A stretch of DNA of 64,000 bases from Dallia pectoralis (lineage: Eukaryota; Chordata; Actinopteri; Esociformes; Umbridae): positions 2,889,622-2,953,621 of the forward strand of contig CM055742.1 of NCBI GenBank assembly GCA_029465975.1. Direction: 5' to 3'. Both the position numbers and the translations under genes were made by a program. Of this stretch, positions 12,612-27,274 are shown one piece after another. The notes beneath the pieces are model-generated. The model saw only the letters and a program-made list of their open reading frames with translations. It was not told the DNA's origin and made no database searches. Each line of letters opens with the position of its first letter. Position 1 is the first letter of the stretch.

Positions 12612-12849
12612 TGTACTTTAAATCATACACACACACAACCTATCCTTTCAGTGTCCCAAATGTACCCTTAGAAAATGACTCTGTCTGGTTCGATTTTGCG
12701 TGCTACACAGGGAATAGGCCGCCGTTTGGAACGTCTGCTTAGTGTGGGACGTCTCAAGGTAAGTATAGAACAGAAGGAGTTGTTTTAGGGGGTGGTTTCT
12801 AAAAGTGCGTTGGACAGAAATAATGAAATACAGAGAGAAACAGAACACG

Positions 12850-13055
12850 GTAAGGTGAGAAAACGGAATGGAAGGAGGGAGGGGGAGAAGAAGGGAGGGA
12901 GAGAAGGGGGGAGAGGGTTGAAGGATGGGAGAGAAGAAGAGAGATGGAGAGAAGGGGGGAGAGGGGGAGAGCGGCAGAGACAAGAGGAAGAGAGGCGGAA
13001 GAAAAGGAGAGAGTGGGGTGAACGTATAGAGAGAGAGAGAGAGAGAGAGAGAGGG
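12850..13055. repeat. Polypurine tract (GA/GGA-rich)
   Basis: About 200 bp of almost uninterrupted purines on the plus strand, ending in a (GA)n run at about 13028-13053. Confidence 0.85.
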
Positions 13056-14837
13056 AAGCTGCATGTGATAGGTATATAAATAGCCAGTCTGTTTGCAGAC
13101 ACGTCAAGATGAAAACATATGCCGCTTCTTTCTCTTCACCAGAAACTAACAATGAGGCTCTGCAACACACACCTCCCTTGTGAGGTTAAGGATACATTGC
13201 AAAGAATCACTAACGTTCACATCCCAAATCACTCCGGTCCTAAATGACATGTGGTCCATATAGGACAGCCTGCATTTGCCGGAATCCTGTGACCGGCGAG
13301 GTGAAAATAAACAGCAGGAAATCCTAGTAGTGGACAAACGCCATTTAAGGATAACAGAAGAGGGGGTTCCTTTATGCCAGTTGTGTAATTATGAATGGGT
13401 GGGACTTAGAGGATGTCGACGCCCACAGAACTGGCTGGAGCATTGACTGTCGTTCAACACTTACATCAACCGGCTTCCGTCCCACGTTCTATCTGGTTTA
13501 CCTTTCAGGGAAAAGGCATTCTTTCTGTAAAAACTGACACAAGCAAGAAGCGGGACAATGGCGGCGTACAGCCCTGAATAAACCCGACGTTATTTATTAC
13601 ATCTTCTATGTTCCCGACCATCAACACTTATCACAGTGACCTTTACGTCATGTCAGGACTGTATATGTGGCTCTAGCTGCATGTGTAATGTCATCGGTAT
13701 ATAGTGGAACGTCTTGATAACTACATACATACAATGTTGATTAGCGCGGTAAAAATAAGAAAATAATAAATTGCTATTAAGTGGGTTAATGTTTCAAGTT
13801 TACCTGATTAATCGCGGGTTACGAATATGTTAAAATGTGTCTGTTTAAAGGGCAAATTCATAATGTTAAAGACATACATTAAGACATACACACTTTTATT
13901 GTCAACTATGTAGGGCTGCCTAGCTGGTTCTTTAGACCAAGGTGTCACTGCTCTTCCAACGCTCTCATATGACCACAACTAGCAGCATCTAATGGTGTTC
14001 TGGGTAAATCTAAATTACAGGTCTCCGATCACATAGTTATTCCATTTCCTAACATTGTCCTCCTGATCAAGGCACCAGCTCCTGCTATCTTAGGCTACAG
14101 TATGAGAAACACATCAGAACTTCTTCTCTGGTGTGGAGAACTGCTGAGGTGTGCAATCTCTTGATCCAACACCGGAATGCAAACTGCATCTCTCCTGATG
14201 GATGGTAGCAACAACCCAACAGAAATTCAATCAAATGCACGAGCCAAAACAACGGAAGAATTGAAGAGATATCAGGCGACACATGCAATGTGTGCACAGC
14301 TTGGAGGTTGTTTATATCAGTCCGTTAATACATATTTAGTGGGACAGTCCACCACATTGGTGCTTGGTATAGGCTAGCAGAAACATTACATAATGTGGAT
14401 TTACCAGGCTACAACCAAGGTGTTAGCAGGTGAATTCGTTCACATATTTTGGAGATTAGCGTGAGGCGCGTCAGGCCTTCACGTCCACTGGATAGTCTGA
14501 GGGATACGTGATGAAGGTGATGAGCGATATTCCAACTGCCGAAAGCTTTAGACAGTTCAGCCTTTGAACTAACGGATGTGTTATAACCCGCTGAACGGGA
14601 AGAACTCACAGACTGGTAATAAGTAAACACGATTTAGGACATAAACGCTTACTCTTCACTTTTAGAAATATACTCAGTGACGATGAAGGTTAGAAATAAT
14701 GATTTTTTGATTTTAATTTCATTTCAAATGTGTTTTTAGTATAATAATCCTTAATTTGCAGTGAATTGCAGCCTTGCAGATCTTTGGCATTCTAGTTGTC
14801 ACTGTGTTGAGGTAATCTGAAGAGATTTTACCCCATG

Positions 14838-15495
14838 ATTCCAGAAGCACCTCCCACACGTTATATTGTAATGGTGGCACTTCTCAAGCACCTCCCACAC
14901 GTTATATTGTAATGGTGGGCACTTCTCAAGCACCTCCCACACGTTATATTGGCATGGTGGGCACTTCTCAAGCACCTCCCACAAGTTATATTGGCATGGT
15001 GGGCACTTCTCAAGCACCTCCCACAAGTTATATTGGCATGGTGGGCACTTCTCAAGCACCTCCCACACGTTATATTGGCATGGTGGGCACTTCTCAAGCA
15101 CCTCCCACACGTTATATTGTAATGGTGGGCACTTCTCAAGCACCTCCCACACGTTATATTGTAATGGTGGGCACTTCCAGAAGCACCTCCCACAAGTAAT
15201 ATTGTAATGGTGGGCACTTCTCAAGCACCTCCCACACGTTATATTGTAATGGTGGGCACTTCTCAAGCACCTCCCACACGTTATATTGTAATGGTGGGCA
15301 CTTCTCAAGCACCTCCCACACGTTATATTGTAATGGTGGGCACTTCTCAAGCACCTCCCACACGTTATATTGTAATGGTGGGCACTTCTCAAGCACCTCC
15401 CACACGTTATATTGTAATGGTGGGCACTTCTCAAGCACCTCCCACACGTTATATTGTAATGGTGGCACTTCTCAAGCACCTCCCACAAGTTAAAT
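14838..15495. repeat. 42-bp minisatellite, about 15 copies
   Basis: Units built on 'cacttctcaagcacctccca' followed by 'cacgttatattgtaatggtg' and 'gg'. The period is a multiple of three, so open frames run on both strands; these are artefacts. Confidence 0.92.
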
Positions 15496-15993
15496 TGGCA
15501 TGGTTCTCATGCACTCTTGCTCAGTTGTGCACTGTTCAACTTTATATTCTGGTTAGAGCCAGTTTGGGTTTGAGTTTGGGTTGAGTTTGTTCTGTGAAGG
15601 GAGTAGTAGTATTAGTAGTAGTAAACAGTGTTGTACGAGGTCTTCAGCCTTAATTTCATGAAGAACAAGCATAAACTAACGAGTTTCAGGAGAAAGGTTT
15701 TTGTTTCTGGCCAGTTTTAGCCTGTAATTAAACCCACAATTGCTTATTGCTTCAGATAATCAACTAAGTCTAAAGAAAATCTTCTAGTACCAGTCACATG
15801 TTTTGACACACATAACCCTGGTGCCTACACACTTTTGATTGGCACTATATATTTATATATATATATGTTTGGCTCGTTGAGAGGGTGGAGATTAACTCAC
15901 TTTAAAGACGTTCCATATTATTGAACATGAGTTTTCCCTCCTTCAGAATCCTCTTGTTCTGCATCTAGTATAAACGTCTAATCAACGTTGCTG

Positions 15994-16402
<409 letters not shown>

Positions 16403-16993
16403 AACTGCCAGCTAAACCAAAGCTATTGTCTAAACTAACCCATCTGTTACATTACATAATGCATTTCCCCACAGCACATCTTCTGCTTACTAGGTGGTAT
16501 GTCTAGTAGATCAGGAGTGTGTGTGTGTGTTAATTAATAAGTGTGTGTGTGTGTTAATAAGTGTGTGTGTCTGAGTCAATACTTCACACTTGGCATACCA
16601 GTCCTCCCTTCCACTTATGGTTAAGTTTTGGAGTAAAGGGTAGGTTTAGGAGTTAGGTTATGTTTAGGTTTAAGGGTTAGGTTAAGACTAAGCTCAGAGG
16701 TTGGGGTAGGGTTAAAATCTACATTTATGTTACATTTATGCATGTAAGATTGTGTGTGTGTGTGTGTGTGTTTTTGTGTGTGTGTGTGCATGTTTGCGTA
16801 TGGGTGTGTGTCCTCAGTAAGAGGTGTCTTAGGAAGGTCTCTCACACACATACGGCATATTGTACTTTTATATAAAAAACCTAACGGAGGCAAAAATGGG
16901 TCAGAAAGCCTCAAGGCTGTTCAAGCCAGGTAGGCAGGCCCCAAACTGAAATATACACAAACACCAAATCTCTTTTTTCTTGTTTTTCACTCA

Positions 16994-17024
<31 letters not shown>

Positions 17025-17624
17025 CTCTGTCTCCGTTTCTCACACACCCCCCCTTCGTGCGTGCCTAATAAGGCTTATGTGTCTGGGAGGATTCTGGATG
17101 GCTGGGAATAGAGCTTACCTGAGAAAGAAGTTCTGAGGAGAGAAGAAAGACCGAGAAAGTCAGGGGAGAGAGAGAGGGAAAAGATAAACAGAGAGGTAGA
17201 GAGAGCGGCGGAGAGAGAGAAAGACAGAGAGAGAGGGAGAGAGGGAGAGCGATAGGCAGAAAGAGAGAGAGAGATTAGTGAAAACACAGATAAAAACAGA
17301 GGTTATTGAATAAGGGTATTATTGAATGTAGTTTTTCATCTGTCCCTAATGGAACCATATTGTCTTTGTAGTGCAGTACTCTCTTCTGGCCAGGGCACAT
17401 AGGAGTGCACCAGATAGGGAGTAGGGCGCCATTAGAACTCAAAAGAGGATTATTTGACTGACTTTTCTCAGAGATGAACTGTGTCACATTTGGCACCCTA
17501 GTCTCTGTGTAGTGCACTACTTTTGACTAGATTTTGCGGAGCTCATGTCTGAAGTTGTGCACTTCACAAAGGAATAGGGAGACAGTTGGAACACAATGTG
17601 GGTTTATGTGCAGAGTTTTGTGAT

Positions 17625-18345
17625 CTGTTTATCTGCCTCACTCTCTGTTTCTCTGCCTCACTCACTCTGTTTCTCTGCCTCACTCTCTGTTTCTCTGCCT
17701 CACTCACTCTGTTTATCTGCCTCACTCTCTGTTTCTCTGCCTCACTCACTCTGTTTCTCTGCCTCACTCTCTGTTTATCTGCCTCACTCTATTTATCTGC
17801 CTCACTCACTCTGTTTCTCTGCCTCACTCTCTGTTTCTCTGCCTCACTCACTCTGTTTCTCTGCCTCACTCACTCTGTTTCTCTGCCTCACTCTCTGTTT
17901 ATCTGCCTCACTCTCTGTTTATCTGCCTCTCACTCTCTGTTTCTCTGCCTCACTAACTCTGTTTCTCTGCCTCACTCACTCTGTTTCTCTGCCTCACTCT
18001 CTGTTTATCTGCCTCTCACTCTCTGTTTCTCTGCCTCACTCACTCTGTTTCTCTGCCTCACTCTCTGTTTCTCTGCCTCTCACTCTCTGTTTATATGCCT
18101 CACTCTCTGTTCCTCTGCCTCACTCACTCTGTTTCTCTGCCTCACTCTCTGTTTATCTGCCTCTCACTCTCTGTTTATATGCCTCACTCTCTGTTTCTCT
18201 GCCTCACTCTCTCTGTTTTTCTGCCTCACTCTCTCTGTTTCTCTGCCTCACTCACTCTGTTTCTCTGCCTCACTCTCTCTGTTTCTCTACCTCACTCTCT
18301 CTGTTTATCTGCCTCTCTCTGCCTCACTCTCTGCCTCACTCTCTG
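17625..18345. repeat. Polypyrimidine minisatellite ('tctgcctcactctctgttt')
   Basis: About 720 bp of 18-23-bp units on the plus strand varying in 'cactctctg' against 'cactcactctg' and 'tttctc' against 'tttatc'. Long open frames here are repeat artefacts. Confidence 0.92.
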
Positions 18346-18439
18346 GGTCTTTGTTAAAACTCAGCAGGACAAAGCTAATTTGAGGGGGGAAGAAGGGAGT
18401 AAGAAAGAGAGAACCTGACAGGGTTGGGAGGGAGAGCGA

Positions 18440-18445
18440 TAGAGT

Positions 18446-18484
<39 letters not shown>

Positions 18485-18511
18485 TGCGTGTGTGTGTGTG
18501 TGTGTATGTGC

Positions 18512-18557
<46 letters not shown>

Positions 18558-19060
18558 GGGTAGTGATTGATGATAAGACCACAGTAATGAGCAGGAACAG
18601 ACAGAATAGAGACCCAGAGGCAAAACGTAACACAATAAACACACACACTTATTAACACACACACTTATTAACACACACACTTATTAACACACACACTTAT
18701 TAACACATACACTTATTAACACATACACTACATATTAATAAACACACACACACACTTATTAACACACACACTTATTAACACATACACTACATATTAATAA
18801 ACACACACACACACACTTATTAACACACACACTTATTAACACATACACTACATATTAATAAACACACACACACTCACACTTATTAACACACTCACTTATT
18901 AACACATACATACGTATTAATAAACACACACGCACACACACTTATTACCACACACACACACACACAACATTTTTAAAACACACACACACACTTATTAAAA
19001 ACACACACACACTTATTTTTACACACATTTATTAACATACACACACACGTTAATACATCA
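18440..19060. repeat. GT tract followed by CA/'cttattaa' compound array
   Basis: A GT run (about 18445-18555) is followed after 90 bp by CA units interrupted by 'cttattaac' (about 18640-19050). The opposing GT and CA arms could pair as an imperfect inverted repeat. Confidence 0.85.
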
Positions 19061-19461
19061 ACAAACATTTCCTAATTTTCTTACCTGGACAGACACACAC
19101 ACACACTTGCAGACACACAAACACACCTATCTGAGCTCAGAAGGCAGTTGTCCATTGACAGCTGTTAGCTAGTTAAATAAGCAGCACAGGCAACTGAGAC
19201 GTTTCCAATCCGCCAGTGTCCCAAACCGAGTTGAGAGCACAGCCTTATGGGTAGTGGAAGTGTCCCATGGGGCTCCGGGCTTCTGGTCAGAAGAAGGGCA
19301 CTAATTAGAGTAGTGTCATTTGGGACACTGTGAATGGTGCTGGCGGCTTGAGTACATGCGATTGTTTTTGTTCTTCACAAAGGTAAGTGATGGGCGGTCG
19401 AACAGATTGTATTTAAGCAAATAGCATCTGGTAGTCTGCCTCTAGCTGTGCTTTGAGGGGG

Positions 19462-19515
<54 letters not shown>

Positions 19516-19619
19516 GTGTAAAACAAAGAAAAATCACTCTTGTGGGAACATTTTGAATGTCCCCATGAAGAAGAATGGCAAAGTTTAACTTAATTGTGGA
19601 TATCACAGTTAAATCTAGG

Positions 19620-20005
19620 GTTTATGTTTAGGGGTAGGGGTTAGTTTCTGTGTAGCGTTTAGAGATAGGGGTTAGTTTAGGGGTAGGGGTAAGTTTAGGG
19701 GTAGTGGTTAAGTTTAGGGGTAGGGGTTAAGTTTAGGGGTACTGTTTAGGGGTAGGGGTTAGTTTAGGGGTAGTGTTTAGGGGTAGGGGTTAGTTTCTGT
19801 GTAGCGTTTAGAGATAGGGGTAAGTTTAGGGGTAGTGGTTAAGTTTAGGGGTAAAGGTTAAGTTTAGGGGTAGTGTTTAGGGGTAGGGGTTAGTTTAGGG
19901 GTAGTGTTTAGGGGTAGGGGTTAGTTTAGGGGTAGTGTTTAGGGGTAGGGGTTAGTTTAGGGGTAGTGTTTAGTGGTAGGGGTAGTGTTTAGAGGTAGGG
20001 GTCCA
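19620..20005. repeat. G-rich 'ttaggggtag' minisatellite
   Basis: Degenerate units such as 'gtttaggggtaggggttagt'. The plus strand is G-rich with many GGGG runs, reminiscent of degenerate telomeric DNA and able in principle to form G-quadruplexes. Short related stretches occur near 16630-16710 and 49280-49370. Confidence 0.8.
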
Positions 20006-20439
20006 CTTTAGGTCAAATAGAAATAATTACATTTTCCAAAAACATGTTTGTTGTACACCAAATGTTCCTAGAGAAGTATCAGCAAATAGACGGGTTATCC
20101 AACATGATGATGTAATGTGAATTGGAGTATTCTTACAAAATGATGTCATTGGAATAGCGAGTGCAGCTTGTCGGCTATTCATAACCTCTACAGCACCACC
20201 TGATGGTCAGAATGAAGAATTACTCTTGGCGGCACCAGGAGAACGATCCTCCATCGGTCCTGACAGCTTGTCACCCTCTACCCACAACGCCTTGCCACGT
20301 TGGCCCCGGTGACTCTATGATATTCACTTTCTAGAAACACTATGTAGGCCCTCAAATACTTTCTTATATTTCCAGGAGCCTCTTTATCCACCTCCTCTCC
20401 TGCTCTCTTGATCTTTCACTTCTGCTCTCTCTTTCCATC

Positions 20440-20678
20440 TCTCCCCCATTTGTTCTCCCCCCTCTCTCCTCCCTCTCCCCCTTCTCTTTCTTTATCTCTC
20501 TCTCTCCTCTCCCTCCCTCTCTCCCCCTTTTCTCTCTCTCTCTCTCCTCTCCCTCTCTCTCTGTTTGTTATTCTGTCTCTCCTCATTGTCTCATTTAATA
20601 AGACAAGAAGCAGAATCCTAAATGTTGGCAGCCTTAACAAGTACACGTCACATAGTCAACTTAACTCCCACCACACGG

Positions 20679-20710
<32 letters not shown>

Positions 20711-20757
20711 TGCCTACACACACACACACACACACATGCCTACACACACACACATGC

Positions 20758-20792
<35 letters not shown>

Positions 20793-21025
20793 CCCCCCGG
20801 GACACACACTCACCCTGCGTGTCCCAGCTCCAGTGTGTCCTCAACATGCCGTAAGGACCTCACAGAGAGGGAACTTACCACACGCACACACACACAGGCG
20901 CAAACACACACACAGAGACACACACACACACACGCAGAAACACACACACATGCAGTCTGCAGAGACATACACACACACACACACAGAGTCACACACACAC
21001 ACACACACACACACGGAGACACTCC
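20440..21025. repeat. CT-rich tract and interrupted CA arrays
   Basis: CT-rich run at about 20440-20580, then CA arrays with 'catgcctacac' interruptions (20685-20790) and further CA stretches to 21015. Confidence 0.85.
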
Positions 21026-21949
21026 ACATGCCATCGGAACTGCAGAGAGAGGAAACTCACTGTACACTCACGACATAAATATCCAATTACGCGCACATCA
21101 AACGGACATGAGATAAAATATTGATAGGACACAGAGAGTTTTATGTAATCCACAATGGCTCTATTACATAAGTGTTCCAGTTTAGACAGACAGAAAGACA
21201 GGCACAATCTAAGGTATTGATGATGACACCAAACTTGAAGGATAACAAAAATGTATGAGACAAGAGAATGACTGTGGGTGGAATGGAGGGGGGAGATGAG
21301 GAAGTGACAGTTCACTCACTAGGTATATCTGAAAAGCCCCCACGCTGGAGGAGAAAACAAAGGGAAAACACAGAGAGAAAACAAAGGGAAAACACAGAGA
21401 GAAAGAGAGACGAAGACAAAAACAGAGGGAGATAGATGTTGGTGCAGGGTGGAACGAAAATTAAAATAAACGAGCAAGGTTTTGGGTTCAACCTGCACGG
21501 AAGAAAAGAAACATTCTTATTCTGCAGAAATAATTGGCCAGCATCATGTTGGGAGAAAAGAGGCATCGTCAGCAGGGAATCTCCAATCTCATTAGGTTAC
21601 AGCGCCTCCTTCAGGCAGCTAGTAAGCTATAAGTTAACCTCCTGTTTTATGAATTTAACACAACTTTACAAAAACGACTTTAACTCTTTGTCCCTCAAAA
21701 AGAGAATGTTAATTAGCAAAATGTATGTTGAAACACAACAGAGACAGATCCTGAACAAATAAACATTGCATTTCAGTCGTGGCCTAGAATGTTAGCACAT
21801 GATAATGTAGGTGAGATGGAGAAAACAATAAGATTGGATGCAGTTCATGTCAAAAAGATTACATCAAATCAAGCATCATGAAACATTAGAATAATCAAAA
21901 AAAATTAAATGCAAAGGATTATGGGAAGTACACATATACTGCTGCAGCA

Positions 21950-22540
21950 TGATCTTGGATCCGGCCCCGCTGCTCTATCATCTCTCCCAGCCGTCGCCAT
22001 CAATAAAGCTAAAATGTCTGATTGAGTGAATCAATCGGGACCAATTAATTCACCTGGATAAGCAGCCTCTTGGAAACGTAAACCGTCAATAAAAAAGATC
22101 CTGTCTTGAATGCGAGCCGAGGCCTGAGGCCTGAGGGCCAACGAGGTGGAATTTATCGCCAAGATTAAAGCAACATCTCAGTGGCGTCCGCTTGCTCCGA
22201 TGATGAGGGTATTGGATGGGAGTGATGTATGGCCCGCCAGCTCGTGCCAATGCAGAAGTATACAGAATTATAAACGCCGTCGGTCACCCAATAAAGTTAA
22301 GACGTTTTAAGACGTTGCCTGACATATAACCGGGGCCGGATCGAGGGGAATTCGCAGTTACCTAGGGCCCCTAATCGCCTGGACGGCCCCTGACTGCTCT
22401 GGTTTCGGCACAATGTCACCTGGATCGGAAACGTTTTAGTGGCCCCGGTGGAAGTAGGTATTTGGGACGTCACTTTTGTTATTTACAACGTCTGGCTCTC
22501 CGGCAATCAGTTTAATCACCTAACTTTTACTCCACTGCAT
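21950..22540. other. Non-repetitive island, possible conserved non-coding element
   Basis: About 590 bp of balanced-composition unique sequence amid arrays, with homeodomain-like 'ccaattaatt' and no coding frame. Its freedom from repeats suggests constraint, but this is inference from appearance only. Confidence 0.25.
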
Positions 22541-23124
22541 CCACACACACACACACACACACGATTCACAAGTTCCAAATTACATCTGCAAATAGATATG
22601 GTAATTCTCTAAAGAAGGAAGTAGAAGGGGATAATTACTCTTCTTAGTTCTCTCAAGCAGAAACAAAAACCAGAACCGTGTCACAACAGCAGAACTGGAC
22701 TGTGTGACCTGTGTGTATGTGTGTGTGTGAGGCGTGTGCACTCTGCGAGGTGTTTTATTGGTGGGTTTGCAGGCAGCTGTTGAAATAACACCCATCCTAT
22801 ATTAACGCCCAGTAGTTTGGGAGTCCCAGACGATGCCAGTTTAGGGTTTGGAATTGAAAGTTGTTCCGTCCTCAGAACTTTCCTTTGGAACCAACGATCT
22901 GAGTGATCTAGAACACACACACACGTTCACTTCAGGCTGCAAAAATATTCCGCACTAATTATAAACTGTCATAGCGTTTTTAATGGTATTCCTACTGAAG
23001 TGGGATTGTTGATGAAGTGTGTGTATGTGTGTATGTATGTGTGTGTGTTTGTGTCAAATGCAAGGCAATGAGAAACAGACGTGAGAAAATAGGAGAAAAC
23101 AGGAAATAATTTGACTTTATTCTC

Positions 23125-23565
23125 ATACTTATCGACATACTCTCCCCTCCTCTCTCTCTCCCCTCCTCACTCCCTCCCCTCCTCATTCTCTCTCTCCCCT
23201 CCTCACTCTCTCCCTCCCCTCCTCACTCTCTCCCCTCCTCACTCTCTCCCTCCCCTCCTCACTCTCCCCCCTCCTCACTCTCTCCCTCCCCTCCTCACTC
23301 TCTCCCTCCCCTCCTCTTCCTCCCCTCCTCACTCTCTCCCCTCCTCACTCTTTTCCTCCCCTCCTCACTCTCTCCCCTCCTCACTCTCTCCCTCCTCTCC
23401 TCACTCTCTCCCCTCCTCACTCTCTCTCTCCCCTCCTCATTCTCTCTCTCCCCTCCTCTCTCTCTCCCCTCCTCACTCTCTCCCCTCCTCACTCCCTCCC
23501 CTCCTCACTCTCTCCCCTCCTCACTCTCTCCCTCCCCTCCTCATTCTCCTCCCAGCCCCGTTCTC
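23125..23565. repeat. Polypyrimidine minisatellite ('ctcccctcctcactct')
   Basis: About 440 bp almost free of G on the plus strand, in short variable units. Confidence 0.9.
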
Positions 23566-23769
23566 ATCCCCTCCAACTCTGTCTTCTCCCCCTCACTCGT
23601 TCCTCACCCCTTCATCCATCTCTTCCTCTCTCTCCAGCTCACCATGTTCCTTTGATACTAACCTCCCCACTAACGACGCATAAATTAGAACTCGATATAC
23701 GAATAATAATGAGGCGTACATTACTTCTGATGTTGTTGGTTGGTTACCGCTGTTGTTGTTGTTTAAGTC

Positions 23770-24175
23770 AGTCTGTGTGTGTGTGTGTGTGTATGAGAGT
23801 CTGGAAGTGTGTGTGTGTGTGTGTGTGTCTGTGAGTGTGTGTGTGTCTGTGAGTGTGTGAGAGTCTGTAAGTGTGTGTGTGTGTGTGTGTGTGTGTCTGT
23901 GAGTATGTGTGAGTGTCTGTGAGTGTGTGTGTGTCTGTGAGTATGTGTGAGTGTCTGTGAGTGTGTGTGTGTCTGTGAGTATGTGTGAGTGTCTGTGAGT
24001 GTATGAGAGTCTGTAAGTGTGTGATTGTGTGTGTGTGTGTGTCTGTACGTGTGTGTGTGTGTGTGTGTGTCTGTGAGTATGTGTGAGTGTCTGTGAGTGT
24101 GTGTGTGTCTGTGAGTATGTGTGTGTGTCTGTGAGTATGTGTGTGTGTCTGTACGTGTGTGTGTGTGTGTATTGA
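23770..24175. repeat. GT-rich compound array ('gtgtgtctgtgagtatgt')
   Basis: GT runs interrupted by 'ctgtgagt' in a loosely periodic pattern. Confidence 0.9.
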
Positions 24176-24714
24176 GTCGGCTCTGTGTCTCTGATCAAAA
24201 TATGCTAATTAGAAGGTAACTTTGTGTGTTCCGTCTGGTAAGTTAGCCTTCCTCGATGATTATTTCCACGGTGACCCAGAAGGAGATGTCCTAGATATGT
24301 TCTCAGTGGCTGTAGCCTTTCTTATAGAGAAATTACTGATACTACATTATGAGTAAGTTCACCATGAGCTTTCTATGTGTGTGTTTCTGTGTGTGTGTGT
24401 GTTTCTGTGTGTGTGTGTTTCTGTGTGTGTGTGTGTGTGTGTTTCTGTGTGTGCTGGTGCTTGTGTTCTTGCGGACGTGTCAGAAAGATAAAGTGTGAAA
24501 GCTTTTGCTGAATTGTATTATTTCATGTTGCGTCCACGATTCTCTATTCTTCGTTGATACAAATATGTGAAAACCCTGAACATCTGCCAGCCGATTGCTG
24601 TGATGCGGCATTTGATATTTAGTTCCTCTGGAAAATGCTGGGGAATTAGAGAAAATGTTTGATGGAGAAATGTAGACACTGGGTTGACGATAGAAAACAT
24701 ACTTCAGATGTTAA

Positions 24715-25330
24715 TTAAACAGATAGGTAGAGAAGATACCTCAGATGCAGGTAGGTAGAGAAGATACCACAGATGCAGGTAGGTAGAGGAGATACCTCAG
24801 ATGCAGGTAGGTAGAGAAGATACCACAGATGCAGGTAGGTAGAGGAGATACCTCAGATGCTAATTAAACAGGTAGGTAGAGGAGATACTTCAGATGTTAA
24901 TTAAACAGGTAGGTAGAGGAGATACCTCAGATGCAGGTAGGTAGAGGAGATACCTCAGATTTTAATTAAACAGGTAGGTAGAGGAGATACCTCAGATGCA
25001 GGAAGGTAGAGGAGATACCTCAGATGCAGGTAGGTAGAGCAGATACCTCAGATGCAGGTAGGTAGAGGAGATACCTCAGATACTATTTAAACAGGTAGGT
25101 AGAGGAGATACCTCAGATGCTATTTAAACAGGTAGGTAGAGGAGATACCTCAGATGCAGGTAGGTAGAGGAGATACCTCAGATGCAGGTAGGTAGAGGAG
25201 ATACCTCAGATGCAGGTAGGTAGAGGAGATACCTCAGATGCAGGTAGGTAGAGGAGATACCTCAGATGCAGGTATGTAGAGGAGATCCCTCAGATGCAGG
25301 TAGGTAGAGGAGATACCTCAGATGCTATTT
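24715..25330. repeat. About 28-bp minisatellite ('aggtaggtagaggagatacc')
   Basis: Roughly 20 units of 'aggtaggtagaggagatacc' plus 'tcagatgc'; several carry an 11-13-bp insertion 'ttaattaaac' or 'tatttaaac'. Confidence 0.9.
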
Positions 25331-26284
25331 TGCACCTCGGTCGCCATAACCTCATTGCCATCGGAAGCTCCTCGGAAATCACAGTGTCTCATCTCGGTTA
25401 ATAATAAATCCACCCTGTCTCACAAATACACTCAGGTGATCAGCAGCTAGTTCAGTGAGGGCAGTTTTATTCTGTCCTCAGATCAGTGATCAACGGGACC
25501 GTTAATGTAGCCTCCTGCGCCAGATTTGGGGTGCGCTGGGAAAAACCCAATGAACAAAATAGACGAACAAGCCACGTTCGAATTTCACAGCGGTTCATTT
25601 CCGTAGGGCCAATTGTTAGCCTCCGATAACGGGCTGTACGCTGCAGCTAAAACCAGTTTGTAAGCCCACCATCTCTCAAAACACGGGCCTCCGTAAAACC
25701 TACCTTCTCTAAAGAACTTCCTACAGGCTTAATTCCCACTGTAGTAAACAACCATTGCCTGGAGTGCCCACTTTAAAAGCGGTGCACTACAGAGGGCCCA
25801 GGTTGGGACACAGGCCAGAGCGTGTTTGAAAGCGTAAATCTCCACAGGACTGAGTCCAGCCCGCCTCCTCGGAGTGCATAAGTAGTATTTCTGGTAATCC
25901 CCTGGTCCTCCAGTCACAAGCCAATTATCAGGTAGTTACTGCCAGGTATCACCAGGCACTGTGTGTGTGTGTGCCTGGTAAAACCGTTGCGTGTGACAGT
26001 ATTAACAAGCCCCCGACACTCATAATCTGCTACAGTCCCGAACGAGAGAGAGAGGGAGAGAGTTGAGAAAGAGGCGGAACAGAGAAGTGGTGAGGAAAGG
26101 GGAAAGGTGAGAAACAGGGAGAGAGAGAGAGAGAGAGAGAGCGATAATTGGTGGGGAGAGAGGGGAAGAGAGATGGATGAGAAGAGCGAAATATCACATT
26201 GTATCCCCATCGGCAATTTTCCAGTTTGAGACTATTTTTGAAGCGTTACATTAACTCCTAAACGACTCTGTTTTTACTTTACAC

Positions 26285-26294
26285 TGCTACACAC

Positions 26295-26330
<36 letters not shown>

Positions 26331-26337
26331 ACACACA

Positions 26338-26378
<41 letters not shown>

Positions 26379-26395
26379 ACACACACACACAGAAA
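26285..26395. repeat. (CA)n microsatellite
   Basis: CA run with scattered 'cag' and 'cat' interruptions. Confidence 0.95.
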
Positions 26396-27274
26396 CACTT
26401 GTTCTTCAAACGTTTAGCTCGTTTTTAATAGGCCAGTAAGCAGGAAGTGGTGAGACTCAAACACGAGTCCCGATGGACTCCAGTGTGGCTAGGTCTTGTG
26501 TGGTTTTTCCCCAGTGATAAATGTACAGGCTAAACGCAGGTACTCTGAATAGACGCTGTCCCGCAGAGATTTAGGAGAACAGAGAACAAACCGAGAGGAG
26601 GCAGCTGTTCTGTAGCCAATGTTGACAAACGTGCAAGATGCAAGCGCATTAAATACAACCTGCTATCCCAAACCACATCCATATCCCGAGGCCCTCCTAA
26701 AGACATTCTTCGTTCCTTTACGGTCGATCTGTCAAGCTATTTGTTTATTGTATTTTATGTTAGCCCCGGGTGCCTAGCTGATGGTAGTTCAATTGTCCAC
26801 CACGTTCTGGTTCGGACTGTTAGGAATTAAACAAGCCTGCCCTGTCCACTAGTGACTCCTTGTGGCGGTTTTAATCTGTTTTCTGTTCCCCATTTCCTGT
26901 TACTCAATATGTCCCACTGTATATCTCACCCTCTCCCACATCAACAACGTCCAACAGATCCAGGAGAGCTGAAGATTGCGACACCCTCTCCACCAGCCAT
27001 TCAATCGCACACGGCTCGACCAGCCAATCAGTCAGCACGTATGAGAGCGCGCTCACTCACCTGACAACAGCTGTAGGCTGCCTCAGGGGGGCGCTAGAGT
27101 GCGATGAGACCAGGATTTCCCCGGTGTCGAGGACTCCACGCTCCCAGGGGCTATGTGGGCCAATTAATTATGTTTTCTTCAAATGCTTTTTCATCTTAAT
27201 TGCAGGATGGACACACACTTGGCTCCTGTATAGTGCAATTAGTAAAATAGCACATTTTTTCATTTCCTGTGTTT

